DNA of 40,336 bases. Source: Chamaesiphon sp. 341R_metabat_111. Lineage in GTDB: Bacteria > Cyanobacteriota > Cyanobacteriia > Cyanobacteriales > Chamaesiphonaceae. This document shows, in pieces, positions 34,257-40,336 of this stretch. Under the pieces are notes generated by a model that ran no database searches, had not been told where the DNA came from, and was given only the letters and a program-made list of their open reading frames with translations. The first letter of the stretch is position 1, and every line of letters begins with the position of its first letter. A program made the translations under genes and the position numbers. The stretch spans positions 1-40,336 of the forward strand of contig JANXVE010000128.1 of NCBI GenBank assembly GCA_025351825.1, in the 5' to 3' direction.

Positions 34257-37200
34257 ATGATTACCTCAGATCAAGAACAACAAGTCAAACTCCAATTTTT
34301 GGACGAAGCGACGGATTATTTAGATACCCTCGAATCGGGGCTGCTGGGACTGGGTACTGGTGCAGTTTCTGACAAGCAGTTGGATGGACTCCTGCGGGCA
34401 GCGCACTCGATCAAGGGTGGTGCGGCGATGATGGGTTACAAGACACTCGCGGGTCTTGGGCACCATCTGGAGGATTATTTCAAGATTATCCAGTATGGCA
34501 AGGCGGCTGCGCCAGATGCTCAGATCGAGCAGCTCATGCTGGCGACAGTGGATAAGCTGCGGCAGATTGTCGCTCTCAATCGACAGGGCAAGGATGCCGA
34601 CGCAGCTTGGTTAGAGGAACGGGTTAATCCGCTATTTGCTCAACTGCGCGATCGGTTGGGTGAATTCAATCCTGAAGATGAAGCCAATATGCTGGCTTCC
34701 GAATCCGGTGAAGATATTCTCAGCTTTATGTTTGAAACTGAGGTCGAACGATCGCTCACTCAGTTAGAAGATGCTGGCGATGGTCAGAATTCTACTAGTC
34801 TCTTTGATGAGCTAATCGTTACTGGCGAGGAATTGGGTGGTCTAGCTGAAATGCTAGAATTGCCCGCCCTCGCGACCTTATGCCAGTCTGTCCAGCAGCA
34901 TTTGACCGCCCAACCCCATCGAGTTCGGGAAATTTCGGCTCTGGCGATCGCCGCATGGCGGCGCACTCAAGCCCTGGTGGCGATCGGTCAAATTGGCAAT
35001 CTCCCTGAAGAAATCGAACTTCCAGGTTCGGGAATTATCAGCATTAGGGAATCACAAGAATTTCCTGAAAGTTATCGATCTGACACACCAATATTCAATC
35101 TCAATGAAGCTGAAACCCTGCCTGGTTGGGGTGATGACTTCAATGTCAATGAGGTAGCAGTCGTCGCACTTAGTGAAGCTGAGACAGTGCCGGAATGGAG
35201 TAACATCAATCTCAATGCGATCGATCCAAATTCAATCCGTGAATTAGTCGATCTTCAGGACTTCTCGATCGATCCACCTCTGACCATTGCCGATTTGGGT
35301 GATGAACAATTGGCTGATTCAGTCCAGTTTGGGTCTTATTCAGGTGCTCACGATCTCAGCACATTAGCAGATCCTTTTGCCGAATTTACCAGTCCAGTTG
35401 CGCCAGCTTTCTCGACGATTACTGCCAGTGATGAGCTAGAAGCACTGGAGCTAGAAGAATTAGATACTAGAGAGCACGGCGTAGAATCGATTAGTCAAGA
35501 CAACACCACTATTTCCGAACCGCCAGAGATCGTCGATGCTTTTGAAATGCTCGATCTCAGCGGCGACCTCTCTTTTGATGCCGATATTCCCGAAATTTTC
35601 TCCGAGCTATCTGGTTTCCTTTCAGATGTCGCACCGCGAGATATCTCGTCAGCAGTATTCAATATTCCGTCCAAACCAAAGGTCGATTATCTCGCTCAAG
35701 AAGCCGCAGATCTACTCAGTGCCCTCGATGCAGCTCCAGAGGTAATTGACGATCTACCACACAATGCCGACAGTCCAGGCGCGGCTGGCTCCAACTCTAC
35801 CGTCCAAGTCGTCGAGCAAACAATTCGGGTTGCCACTAAGCAATTAGAAGAAATTGGAGATTTATTTGGCGAGCTAACGATCGATCGGAATGGTCTGAAT
35901 CTCCATCTCCAGGGGCTGCGCCAATTAGTGATCAATCTCCAGCTCAAAGTCAAACAGCTAGAACAATCCAACTTCAATCTCAGTGAAGCATACGACGCAT
36001 CAGCCGTTGACAAGCAAGATCCTACCGCCCAAGTCCAAAATAATCCCAGCCTATCGAGCGATTTTACCAGCGAACTAGATCTACTGGAATTCGATCGATA
36101 TAGCGAACTCCACATCCTCTCCCAGGAAGTGATGGACACGATCGTCCAAATCGAAGAACTGACCACAGATTTAGACCTCCAGCTCAACGATGCCGAGCGC
36201 ACCAATCGTGACCTCAATCGCACCGCCAAGCAGCTCCAAACGGGCTTAACCCAAGTGCGGATGCGTCCAGTCTCCGAACTGTTCAATCGCTTCCCTAGAG
36301 CCATTCGGAACCTGTCGATCGAACATAGTAAACCGATCGATCTCCAGCTCAAAGGCGGTACGACTCTAATCGAGCGCAGTACCCTCGAAGCTCTCAACGA
36401 TCCGCTGATGCACCTCGTTCGCAACGCCTTCGATCATGGCATCGAACCCAGTGCCACCCGCCTTGCCAATGGCAAATCCGCCGCAGGTAAGATTGAAATC
36501 AGTGCCACCTATCGAGGCAACCAAACCGTCATCACCATCAAAGATGATGGTGGCGGCATCGATCTCGACAAAATCCGTGCCAAGGTCAAAAAAATGGGCA
36601 TGGATGACAAAGAAATCGCCAACTTTAAAGACAATGAACTAATCGATCTAATCTTTGAACCAGGCTTCAGTACCGCCGCCAAAGTCACCGATCTCTCTGG
36701 ACGCGGCGTGGGCATGGACGTAGTGCGAACCAATATTCGCGCTCTCCGTGGTGATATCTCTGTCGATACCAAACTCGGTCAAGGTAGTACATTTACGATT
36801 ACCGTTCCGTTCACCCTCTCAGTCGTTCGCGTCCTGCTAGTAGAAGTAAACGGGCTATGGCTAGCAATTTCTAGCAACATTGTCGAAGAAATCATCCTGC
36901 TCAACCCCGAAAATATCATCAGCACCGCTGGCCAAAAAATGCTTCAGTGGGATGACTTCACCGTGCGATTGATTCAACCAACTCAATACTTGCACCTCCC
37001 TGAGTTCACCACTCAACTGGCTACTGCGAGTATCCCGACTATCGATCGTCCAACCGTACTGATGATCGACCAAGGACAAGATGTCGTCGCCCTCCAAATC
37101 GATAAATTCTGGGGTGAGCAAGAAGTCACCATTCGTCAGCCGCTCGGCAACCTCAAAATGCCTCCAGGCTTTACTGGCTGCACAATCCTCGGTGACGGTC

Positions 37201-37697
37201 GAATTGTACCGCTCTTGGATGCGATCGAGTTTATCCGCTGGGTTGACGGTGATGTTGCTACCGCAAGATCGGCGACTCCCACCCTTAACTTCCTCGATGG
37301 CGAATCGAAAACAACGCCGACTATCATCCAGAAGTCGCGGATTCTCGTCGTCGATGACTCGATCAACGTCCGCCGCTTTGTCGCCCTCACCCTCGAAAAA
37401 GCTGGCTACCTCGTAGAGCAAGCCAAAGATGGTCAAGAAGCAGTCGAAAAGCTCCAATCCGGTATCCAAGTCCAAGCAGTCGTCTGCGATGTCGAAATGC
37501 CCCGCATGGACGGCTACGGCTTCCTAGCCACCGTCAAGGGTCTAGCCCCATTCAAACACATTCCCGTCCTGATGCTCACATCCCGCAGCGGCGACAAGCA
37601 TCGCAAGATCGCCATGAACCTCGGTGCCAGCGGCTACTTCGCCAAACCGTTCAAGGAGCAAGAGCTGCTTGCTACGCTGACACAATTGGTGAATTAG
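34257..37697 (+). CDS. CheA-type hybrid histidine kinase with C-terminal receiver (PixL/PilL/HmpE-like)
   Basis: 1146 residues. HPt domain about 1-115 has phosphorylated His50 in LRAAHSIKGGAAMMGY. An acidic linker runs about 250-510, rich in Asp/Glu/Ser, with a repeated SEAETVPEW/NEAETLPGW unit. The dimerisation helices are about 518-680. The HATPase has the N-box LMHLVRNAFDHGIE near 715 and G-box LSGRGVGMDVVRTN near 811. The CheW-like domain is about 860-1010. The receiver is about 1025-1146 with ILVVDDSINVRRF, phosphoacceptor Asp1078 in CDVEMPRMDGY, and AKPFKEQE. It is the central kinase that reads the MCP through CheW and phosphorylates CheY and the PatA-type regulator. No cheR or cheB is present in the window, as in many cyanobacterial pilus systems. 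Confidence 0.95.
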   Translation: MITSDQEQQVKLQFLDEATDYLDTLESGLLGLGTGAVSDKQLDGLLRAAHSIKGGAAMMGYKTLAGLGHHLEDYFKIIQYGKAAAPDAQIEQLMLATVDKLRQIVALNRQGKDADAAWLEERVNPLFAQLRDRLGEFNPEDEANMLASESGEDILSFMFETEVERSLTQLEDAGDGQNSTSLFDELIVTGEELGGLAEMLELPALATLCQSVQQHLTAQPHRVREISALAIAAWRRTQALVAIGQIGNLPEEIELPGSGIISIRESQEFPESYRSDTPIFNLNEAETLPGWGDDFNVNEVAVVALSEAETVPEWSNINLNAIDPNSIRELVDLQDFSIDPPLTIADLGDEQLADSVQFGSYSGAHDLSTLADPFAEFTSPVAPAFSTITASDELEALELEELDTREHGVESISQDNTTISEPPEIVDAFEMLDLSGDLSFDADIPEIFSELSGFLSDVAPRDISSAVFNIPSKPKVDYLAQEAADLLSALDAAPEVIDDLPHNADSPGAAGSNSTVQVVEQTIRVATKQLEEIGDLFGELTIDRNGLNLHLQGLRQLVINLQLKVKQLEQSNFNLSEAYDASAVDKQDPTAQVQNNPSLSSDFTSELDLLEFDRYSELHILSQEVMDTIVQIEELTTDLDLQLNDAERTNRDLNRTAKQLQTGLTQVRMRPVSELFNRFPRAIRNLSIEHSKPIDLQLKGGTTLIERSTLEALNDPLMHLVRNAFDHGIEPSATRLANGKSAAGKIEISATYRGNQTVITIKDDGGGIDLDKIRAKVKKMGMDDKEIANFKDNELIDLIFEPGFSTAAKVTDLSGRGVGMDVVRTNIRALRGDISVDTKLGQGSTFTITVPFTLSVVRVLLVEVNGLWLAISSNIVEEIILLNPENIISTAGQKMLQWDDFTVRLIQPTQYLHLPEFTTQLATASIPTIDRPTVLMIDQGQDVVALQIDKFWGEQEVTIRQPLGNLKMPPGFTGCTILGDGRIVPLLDAIEFIRWVDGDVATARSATPTLNFLDGESKTTPTIIQKSRILVVDDSINVRRFVALTLEKAGYLVEQAKDGQEAVEKLQSGIQVQAVVCDVEMPRMDGYGFLATVKGLAPFKHIPVLMLTSRSGDKHRKIAMNLGASGYFAKPFKEQELLATLTQLVN

Positions 37698-37722
37698 ATT
37701 TTAGGTTTAATCACCATTCCTC

Positions 37723-37776
37723 TTGCCCCCTCCCCTTTCCAAGGGGATGGTTGGGGTGGGGTAAAGATCTTCGCAG
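37723..37776. mobile_element. Solo half of the palindromic repeat family, downstream of cheA
   Basis: CCCCTCCCCTTTCCAAGGGG hairpin followed by GGTTGGGGTGGGGTAAAGATC and ending TTCGCAG. The right terminus matches the inverted termini of 30595-30688. The matching left end is absent, so this is a truncated or half-unit copy. Confidence 0.8.
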
Positions 37777-37786
37777 CAAACTAGTT

Positions 37787-37888
37787 CTAGAGATGTTGAG
37801 TTTTCTCCGGTGGGAGACGCTCCGCGAACGAGGCTCAACCCAACCAATCTATTCACTAGAGATGTTGGGTTTCATTCTTCAACCCAAC
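37787..37888. repeat. Duplicated CTAGAGATGTTG(A/G)G unit with hairpins
   Basis: CTAGAGATGTTGAG at 37787-37800 and CTAGAGATGTTGGG at 37856-37869. Each is followed by a complementary CAACCCAACC, forming hairpins (GTTGGGTT/AACCCAAC in the second). The first copy holds GAGACGCTCCGCGAACGAGG (from about 37814), the complement of the word at 26812-26828. Confidence 0.85.
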
Positions 37889-37897
37889 CTACAAATC

Positions 37898-37913
37898 TAA
37901 ACCACTAAACCAC
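37898..37913. repeat. Two TAAACCAC octamers abutting the pentapeptide gene stop
   Basis: Two perfect octamers end at 37913, one base before the complement of the TGA stop of the pentapeptide-repeat gene (37914-37916). This is the fourth locus of this octamer in the window. Confidence 0.9.
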
Positions 37914-38495
37914 TCATCTCAAAATTGCATACCGCAAATCGACTTGACTCAAATCCACATCAACCAGCAAAACATCACTCAGATCTGTATTCTCAAAAAT
38001 CGCGTGGTGCAACATCACCCCGCGCAGATCTGCTTGCGATAAATTCGCGCCAGTAAAATTTGCCCGACTTAAGTTCGCACCTTTTAGATTAATTCCAGTC
38101 AAATCCGCGTAGCGCAAATCGGCACCGCTGAGGTTTACTTGACTCAGATTGGCACCCTGTAAATTAGCCAATCGTAGGTCTGTCTTCCGCAATGATGCTC
38201 CATTCGCATCGATCCCTGTGAGCGTCGCGCGAATTAAATTAGCCTCATTGAGATTGGCAGACATTAGACTAGCACTGTGGAGATTCGATCGCCACAAGTT
38301 CGCCTTCGTCAGCACAGCCGCTGATAAGTTCGCCCGCTGCAAGTTTGACCCTGATAAGTTCGCATTAGCCAAGTGTGACTGGCTCAGATTAATTGCCGCC
38401 AGACAGCGTTCGGTTAGACATGCATCCGATAAATGAGCCAGAACAAAGTCTCGCTCTCCATTGTCATATTGCCGTAGCAATTCATCGGTATTCAT
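37914..38495 (-). CDS. Pentapeptide-repeat protein
   Basis: 193 residues from ATG at 38495. AGGAG (complement of 38506-38510) lies 10 nt upstream, better spaced than the in-frame TTG at 38501. After a short helical N-terminus (MNTDELLRQYDNGERDFVLA) about 30 tandem A(N/D)LXX units run to the end, for example ANLSGSNLQRANLS and GADLRYADLTGINLKGANLS, predicting a right-handed quadrilateral beta helix of seven or so coils. Cyanobacteria encode many such proteins; most have no known function. There is no signal peptide, so it is probably cytosolic. Adjacent to psbA but on a separate transcript, given the terminator between them. Confidence 0.93.
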   Translation of the reverse strand: MNTDELLRQYDNGERDFVLAHLSDACLTERCLAAINLSQSHLANANLSGSNLQRANLSAAVLTKANLWRSNLHSASLMSANLNEANLIRATLTGIDANGASLRKTDLRLANLQGANLSQVNLSGADLRYADLTGINLKGANLSRANFTGANLSQADLRGVMLHHAIFENTDLSDVLLVDVDLSQVDLRYAILR

Positions 38496-38681
38496 TGTCA
38501 ATTCGCTCCTAGAGACGCTGTATGTCTGGATACGTCTTCAAAATTCTGCTGTTCGAGGTAACTCTCGATCGAACCTGTGTAACTGTTATTATTCTTTATA
38601 TTAACTATTGTAACAAAATATAGACAAACTTGCAAATAATTTTGCGGATGTTGTGTCGATCGCAGAGATCTGAGCATTGCC

Positions 38682-38730
38682 GCAGAGATCCACCCACCCC
38701 ACCCTACGGGCACCCCTCCGAGGAGGGGAT
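38682..38730. repeat. Solo arm of the GATCYACCCACCCC palindromic repeat
   Basis: GCAGAGATCCACCCACCCC followed by ACCCTACGGGCACCCCTCC and a GAGGAGGGG hairpin half. It matches one arm of the inverted repeat at 12552-12723. The terminal word CGCAGAGATC is also present as a direct copy at 38661-38670. It lies upstream of the pentapeptide gene and downstream of psbA. Confidence 0.85.
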
Positions 38731-38736
38731 TAATAC

Positions 38737-38765
38737 AAAACCCCCTCACATGGTGAGGGGGTTTT
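38737..38765 (-). terminator. Intrinsic terminator of psbA
   Basis: Perfect 13-nt arms AAAACCCCCTCAC/GTGAGGGGGTTTT with a 3-nt loop. Read on the minus strand, a GC-rich stem ends in TTTT, 25 bp after the psbA stop. The stem is symmetric, so it could also act on the opposite strand. Confidence 0.92.
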
Positions 38766-38789
38766 ATTTCTCGCTAAATCAACTCAGTA

Positions 38790-39872
38790 TTAACCGTTGA
38801 TAGCAGGAGCAATTAAAGCAACAGGAGTAGATTCACCAGCAGCTAAGTCGAGTGGGAAGTTGTGTGCATTTCTTTCGTGCATTACTTCCATACCGAGGTT
38901 AGCGCGGTTGATGATGTCAGCCCAGGTGTTGATGCCATGTCCTTGTGCATCTACTACTGATTGGTTGAAGTTGAATCCGTTGAGGTTGAATGCCATTGTG
39001 GATACACCCAAGGATGTGAACCAGATGCCGACTACTGGCCATGCACCTAACAAGAAGTGAAGTGAACGGCTGTTGTTGAATGATGCGTATTGGAAGATAA
39101 GACGACCGAAGTAGCCATGAGCTGCAACGATGTTGTAGGTTTCTTCTTCTTGTCCAAATTTGTAACCGTAGTTCAAGGACTCGACTTCGGTTGTTTCACG
39201 AACTAGGCTGGAGGTTACGAGTGAACCGTGCATTGCTGAGAATAATGAACCACCGAATACTCCTGCTACGCCGAGCATGTGGAATGGGTGCATCAAGATG
39301 TTGTGCTCTGCTTGGAAAACAATCATGAAGTTGAATGTTCCAGAGATTCCGAGGGGCATACCATCTGAGAATGAACCTTGTCCGATTGGGTAAATCAGGA
39401 ATACTGCGGTTGCTGCTGCTACTGGTGCGGAGTAAGCTACGCAAATCCAAGGTCTCATGCCGAGGCGGAATGATAGTTCCCATTCACGTCCCATGTAGCA
39501 GAAGATTCCAATCAGGAAGTGGAATACTACTAGTTGGTAAGGTCCACCGTTGTACAACCATTCGTCTAGGGATGCTGCTTCCCAAATTGGGTAGAAGTGC
39601 AAGCCGATTGCGTTAGATGATGGGATAACTGCACCGGAGATGATGTTGTTTCCGAACATCAGGGAGCCAGCTACTGGTTCGCGGATGCCGTCGATGTCTA
39701 CTGGTGGTGCTGCGATGAAGGCGATGATGAAGCAGATGGTAGCGGATAGTAGGGTTGGTACCATCAGGACTCCGAACCAACCGACATAAATGCGGTTTTC
39801 GGTGGAGGTGATCCAGCTACAGAAGCGATCCCAGACGTTCGCGTTCTGGGTGCGTTGTAAGGTTGTTGTCAT
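38790..39872 (-). CDS. psbA: Photosystem II D1 protein
   Basis: 360 residues, full length. It is the reaction-centre core subunit in the thylakoid membrane, binding P680, pheophytin, QB and the manganese cluster. Key residues are all present at canonical numbers: Tyr161, Asp170, Glu189, His190, His332, Glu333, His337, Asp342 and Ala344, with a 16-residue C-terminal extension to be cut after Ala344. Residue 130 is Glu, the mark of the high-light/D1:2-type isoform, rather than Gln of the standard D1:1 form. Most cyanobacteria carry several psbA copies, so others probably exist outside this window. It is a single-gene transcript with a promoter at 39929-39957 and terminator at 38737-38765. Confidence 0.99.
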   Translation of the reverse strand: MTTTLQRTQNANVWDRFCSWITSTENRIYVGWFGVLMVPTLLSATICFIIAFIAAPPVDIDGIREPVAGSLMFGNNIISGAVIPSSNAIGLHFYPIWEAASLDEWLYNGGPYQLVVFHFLIGIFCYMGREWELSFRLGMRPWICVAYSAPVAAATAVFLIYPIGQGSFSDGMPLGISGTFNFMIVFQAEHNILMHPFHMLGVAGVFGGSLFSAMHGSLVTSSLVRETTEVESLNYGYKFGQEEETYNIVAAHGYFGRLIFQYASFNNSRSLHFLLGAWPVVGIWFTSLGVSTMAFNLNGFNFNQSVVDAQGHGINTWADIINRANLGMEVMHERNAHNFPLDLAAGESTPVALIAPAING

Positions 39873-39928
39873 TGGTTTATGATTGCTGGTTGTTCTTTGC
39901 AGAACGGTATTTATTTATCTATGTCCTT

Positions 39929-39957
39929 AATCTAACTCGATTGTTAACGTTTGTAAA
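39929..39957 (-). promoter_or_regulatory. psbA promoter with HLR1-like element
   Basis: On the minus strand TTTACA (39957-39952) and TAGATT (39934-39929) are separated by exactly 17 nt, giving a start near 39922 and a ~50-nt leader, typical for psbA. The -35 is embedded in TTTACAAA-CG-TTAACAAT (39957-39940). This fits the HLR1 direct-repeat consensus bound by RpaB, (G/T)TTACA(T/A)(T/A) twice with 2-nt spacing, with one mismatch in the second half. A further CTTTACAAA lies 20 nt upstream. Confidence 0.75.
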
Positions 39958-40081
39958 GTTTTCTCACTTTTGTAAAGCTGATTGCTGCTATCAGGTTTTG
40001 TTATGTTTGTCGATCGCAGTGAGATCTCGATCGAGATTTGGGCATACTCAATATAAGTTCTACCAAACGCGATCGAATATT

Positions 40082-40336
40082 ATGGCTAACGCAGCAACTG
40101 AGTACGCGGTACATTTGCTACTCTCAGGCGGTCATCGGGAAGAAGTGCGCTTTCCGACAATGCAAGATTTTCAGAAGTGGTACAGCAATGAGCTGATGCC
40201 CAAATCTGCCTCTACAGACTTTACAACTGTACCGCTGAAAAATACTCAAGGTGAGTACATGCTGGTGCGTCCTAGCTGTATCGAAGGGATTCGGATCGAG
40301 CCTGTGTTTGCATCTAGTGTCGATCGAAGCTACTAG
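40082..40336 (+). CDS. Small conserved cyanobacterial protein of unknown function
   Basis: 84 residues from ATG 40082 to a TAG ending at the last base of the window, so complete. The frame is open upstream to 39863 but that part lies antisense to the psbA leader and is not protein-like. The protein is soluble, with an alternating beta/alpha pattern: YAVHLLLSGGHREEVRFPTM, QDFQKWYSNEL, FTTVPLKNTQGEYMLVRP, IEGIRIEPVF. This resembles short uncharacterised cyanobacterial proteins, but I cannot name a domain. It is divergent from psbA with 209 bp between, and a shared light-responsive control region is possible. Confidence 0.8.
   Translation: MANAATEYAVHLLLSGGHREEVRFPTMQDFQKWYSNELMPKSASTDFTTVPLKNTQGEYMLVRPSCIEGIRIEPVFASSVDRSY

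Noticed and set aside
35696-36424. 242-codon frame antisense to cheA
   Set aside because: It is Arg/Ser/Leu-rich, typical of antisense frames in GC-balanced coding DNA, and the + strand kinase here is unmistakable.
36861-37475. 204-codon frame antisense to the cheA C-terminus
   Set aside because: It is a shadow of the CheW and receiver domains; no family features or start signal.
38498-38749. 83-codon frame on the minus strand upstream of the pentapeptide gene
   Set aside because: It begins inside the palindromic repeat and ends at the next gene's leader; composition is not protein-like.
39863-40081. N-terminal extension of the last gene
   Set aside because: It would run through the psbA leader and promoter, and the upstream residues have no conserved pattern; ATG 40082 gives a compact protein.

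Overview
The window is chromosomal DNA from a cyanobacterium. The evidence is a complete psbA (photosystem II D1 protein), a PatA/PixG-type chemotaxis operon, cyanobacteria-restricted families (DUF3084, DUF1574, CruP), and very frequent CGATCG / GCGATCGC words (HIP1-like). I cannot fix the genus. I see no rRNA, tRNA, CRISPR array, transposase or phage gene.

Layout. 1-7.7 kb is housekeeping and accessory genes: a SirB1-type transglutaminase-like protein, a CruP-type flavoprotein, a TerB-like protein, a lone peptide-type ABC permease, a HAD phosphatase paired with an ATP-grasp ligase, and dprA. 7.7-22.6 kb is a cell-surface polysaccharide region. It holds a DUF1574 (SGNH-like) protein plus MBOAT acyltransferase pair for O-acylation, the four dTDP-L-rhamnose genes (rmlD on +, rmlB-rmlA-rmlC on -, convergent), two GT4 glycosyltransferases, a Wzy/ligase-like polymerase, a secreted TIM-barrel-like protein of unknown function and a Wzx-type flippase. 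Together these could make a dTDP-rhamnose-based glycan, polymerise, export, acylate and perhaps trim it.

22.7-27.9 kb carries a small membrane protein, a two-domain HTH regulator, a DUF3084 coiled-coil membrane protein, the diadenylate cyclase CdaA and the undecaprenyl diphosphate synthase UppS, so it is an envelope/second-messenger neighbourhood. 28.3-37.7 kb is a five-gene chemotaxis-like operon (PatA-type regulator, CheY, CheW, MCP with dCache and two GAF domains, hybrid CheA) of the Pil/Pix/Hmp type that controls type IV pilus motility in cyanobacteria. 37.9-40.3 kb has a pentapeptide-repeat protein, psbA (E130, high-light type) with a readable promoter and terminator, and a small conserved protein of unknown function.

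The strongest structure outside genes is the intergenic repeat load. (i) A dispersed palindromic family with related termini of the type GATCTTTACCCCACCC occurs at five sites, two of them complete MITE-like units with terminal inverted repeats. (ii) Tandem 7-9-mers (GTGGTTTA/TAAACCAC, TTAGGCTTTGGG-type, CTAACGC, TGTGGGGGG) sit exactly on or next to stop and start codons of at least six genes. (iii) C/G-rich CCCAGTC-like tracts lie upstream of several genes. All three larger gaps of the chemotaxis operon are filled by a different repeat type.
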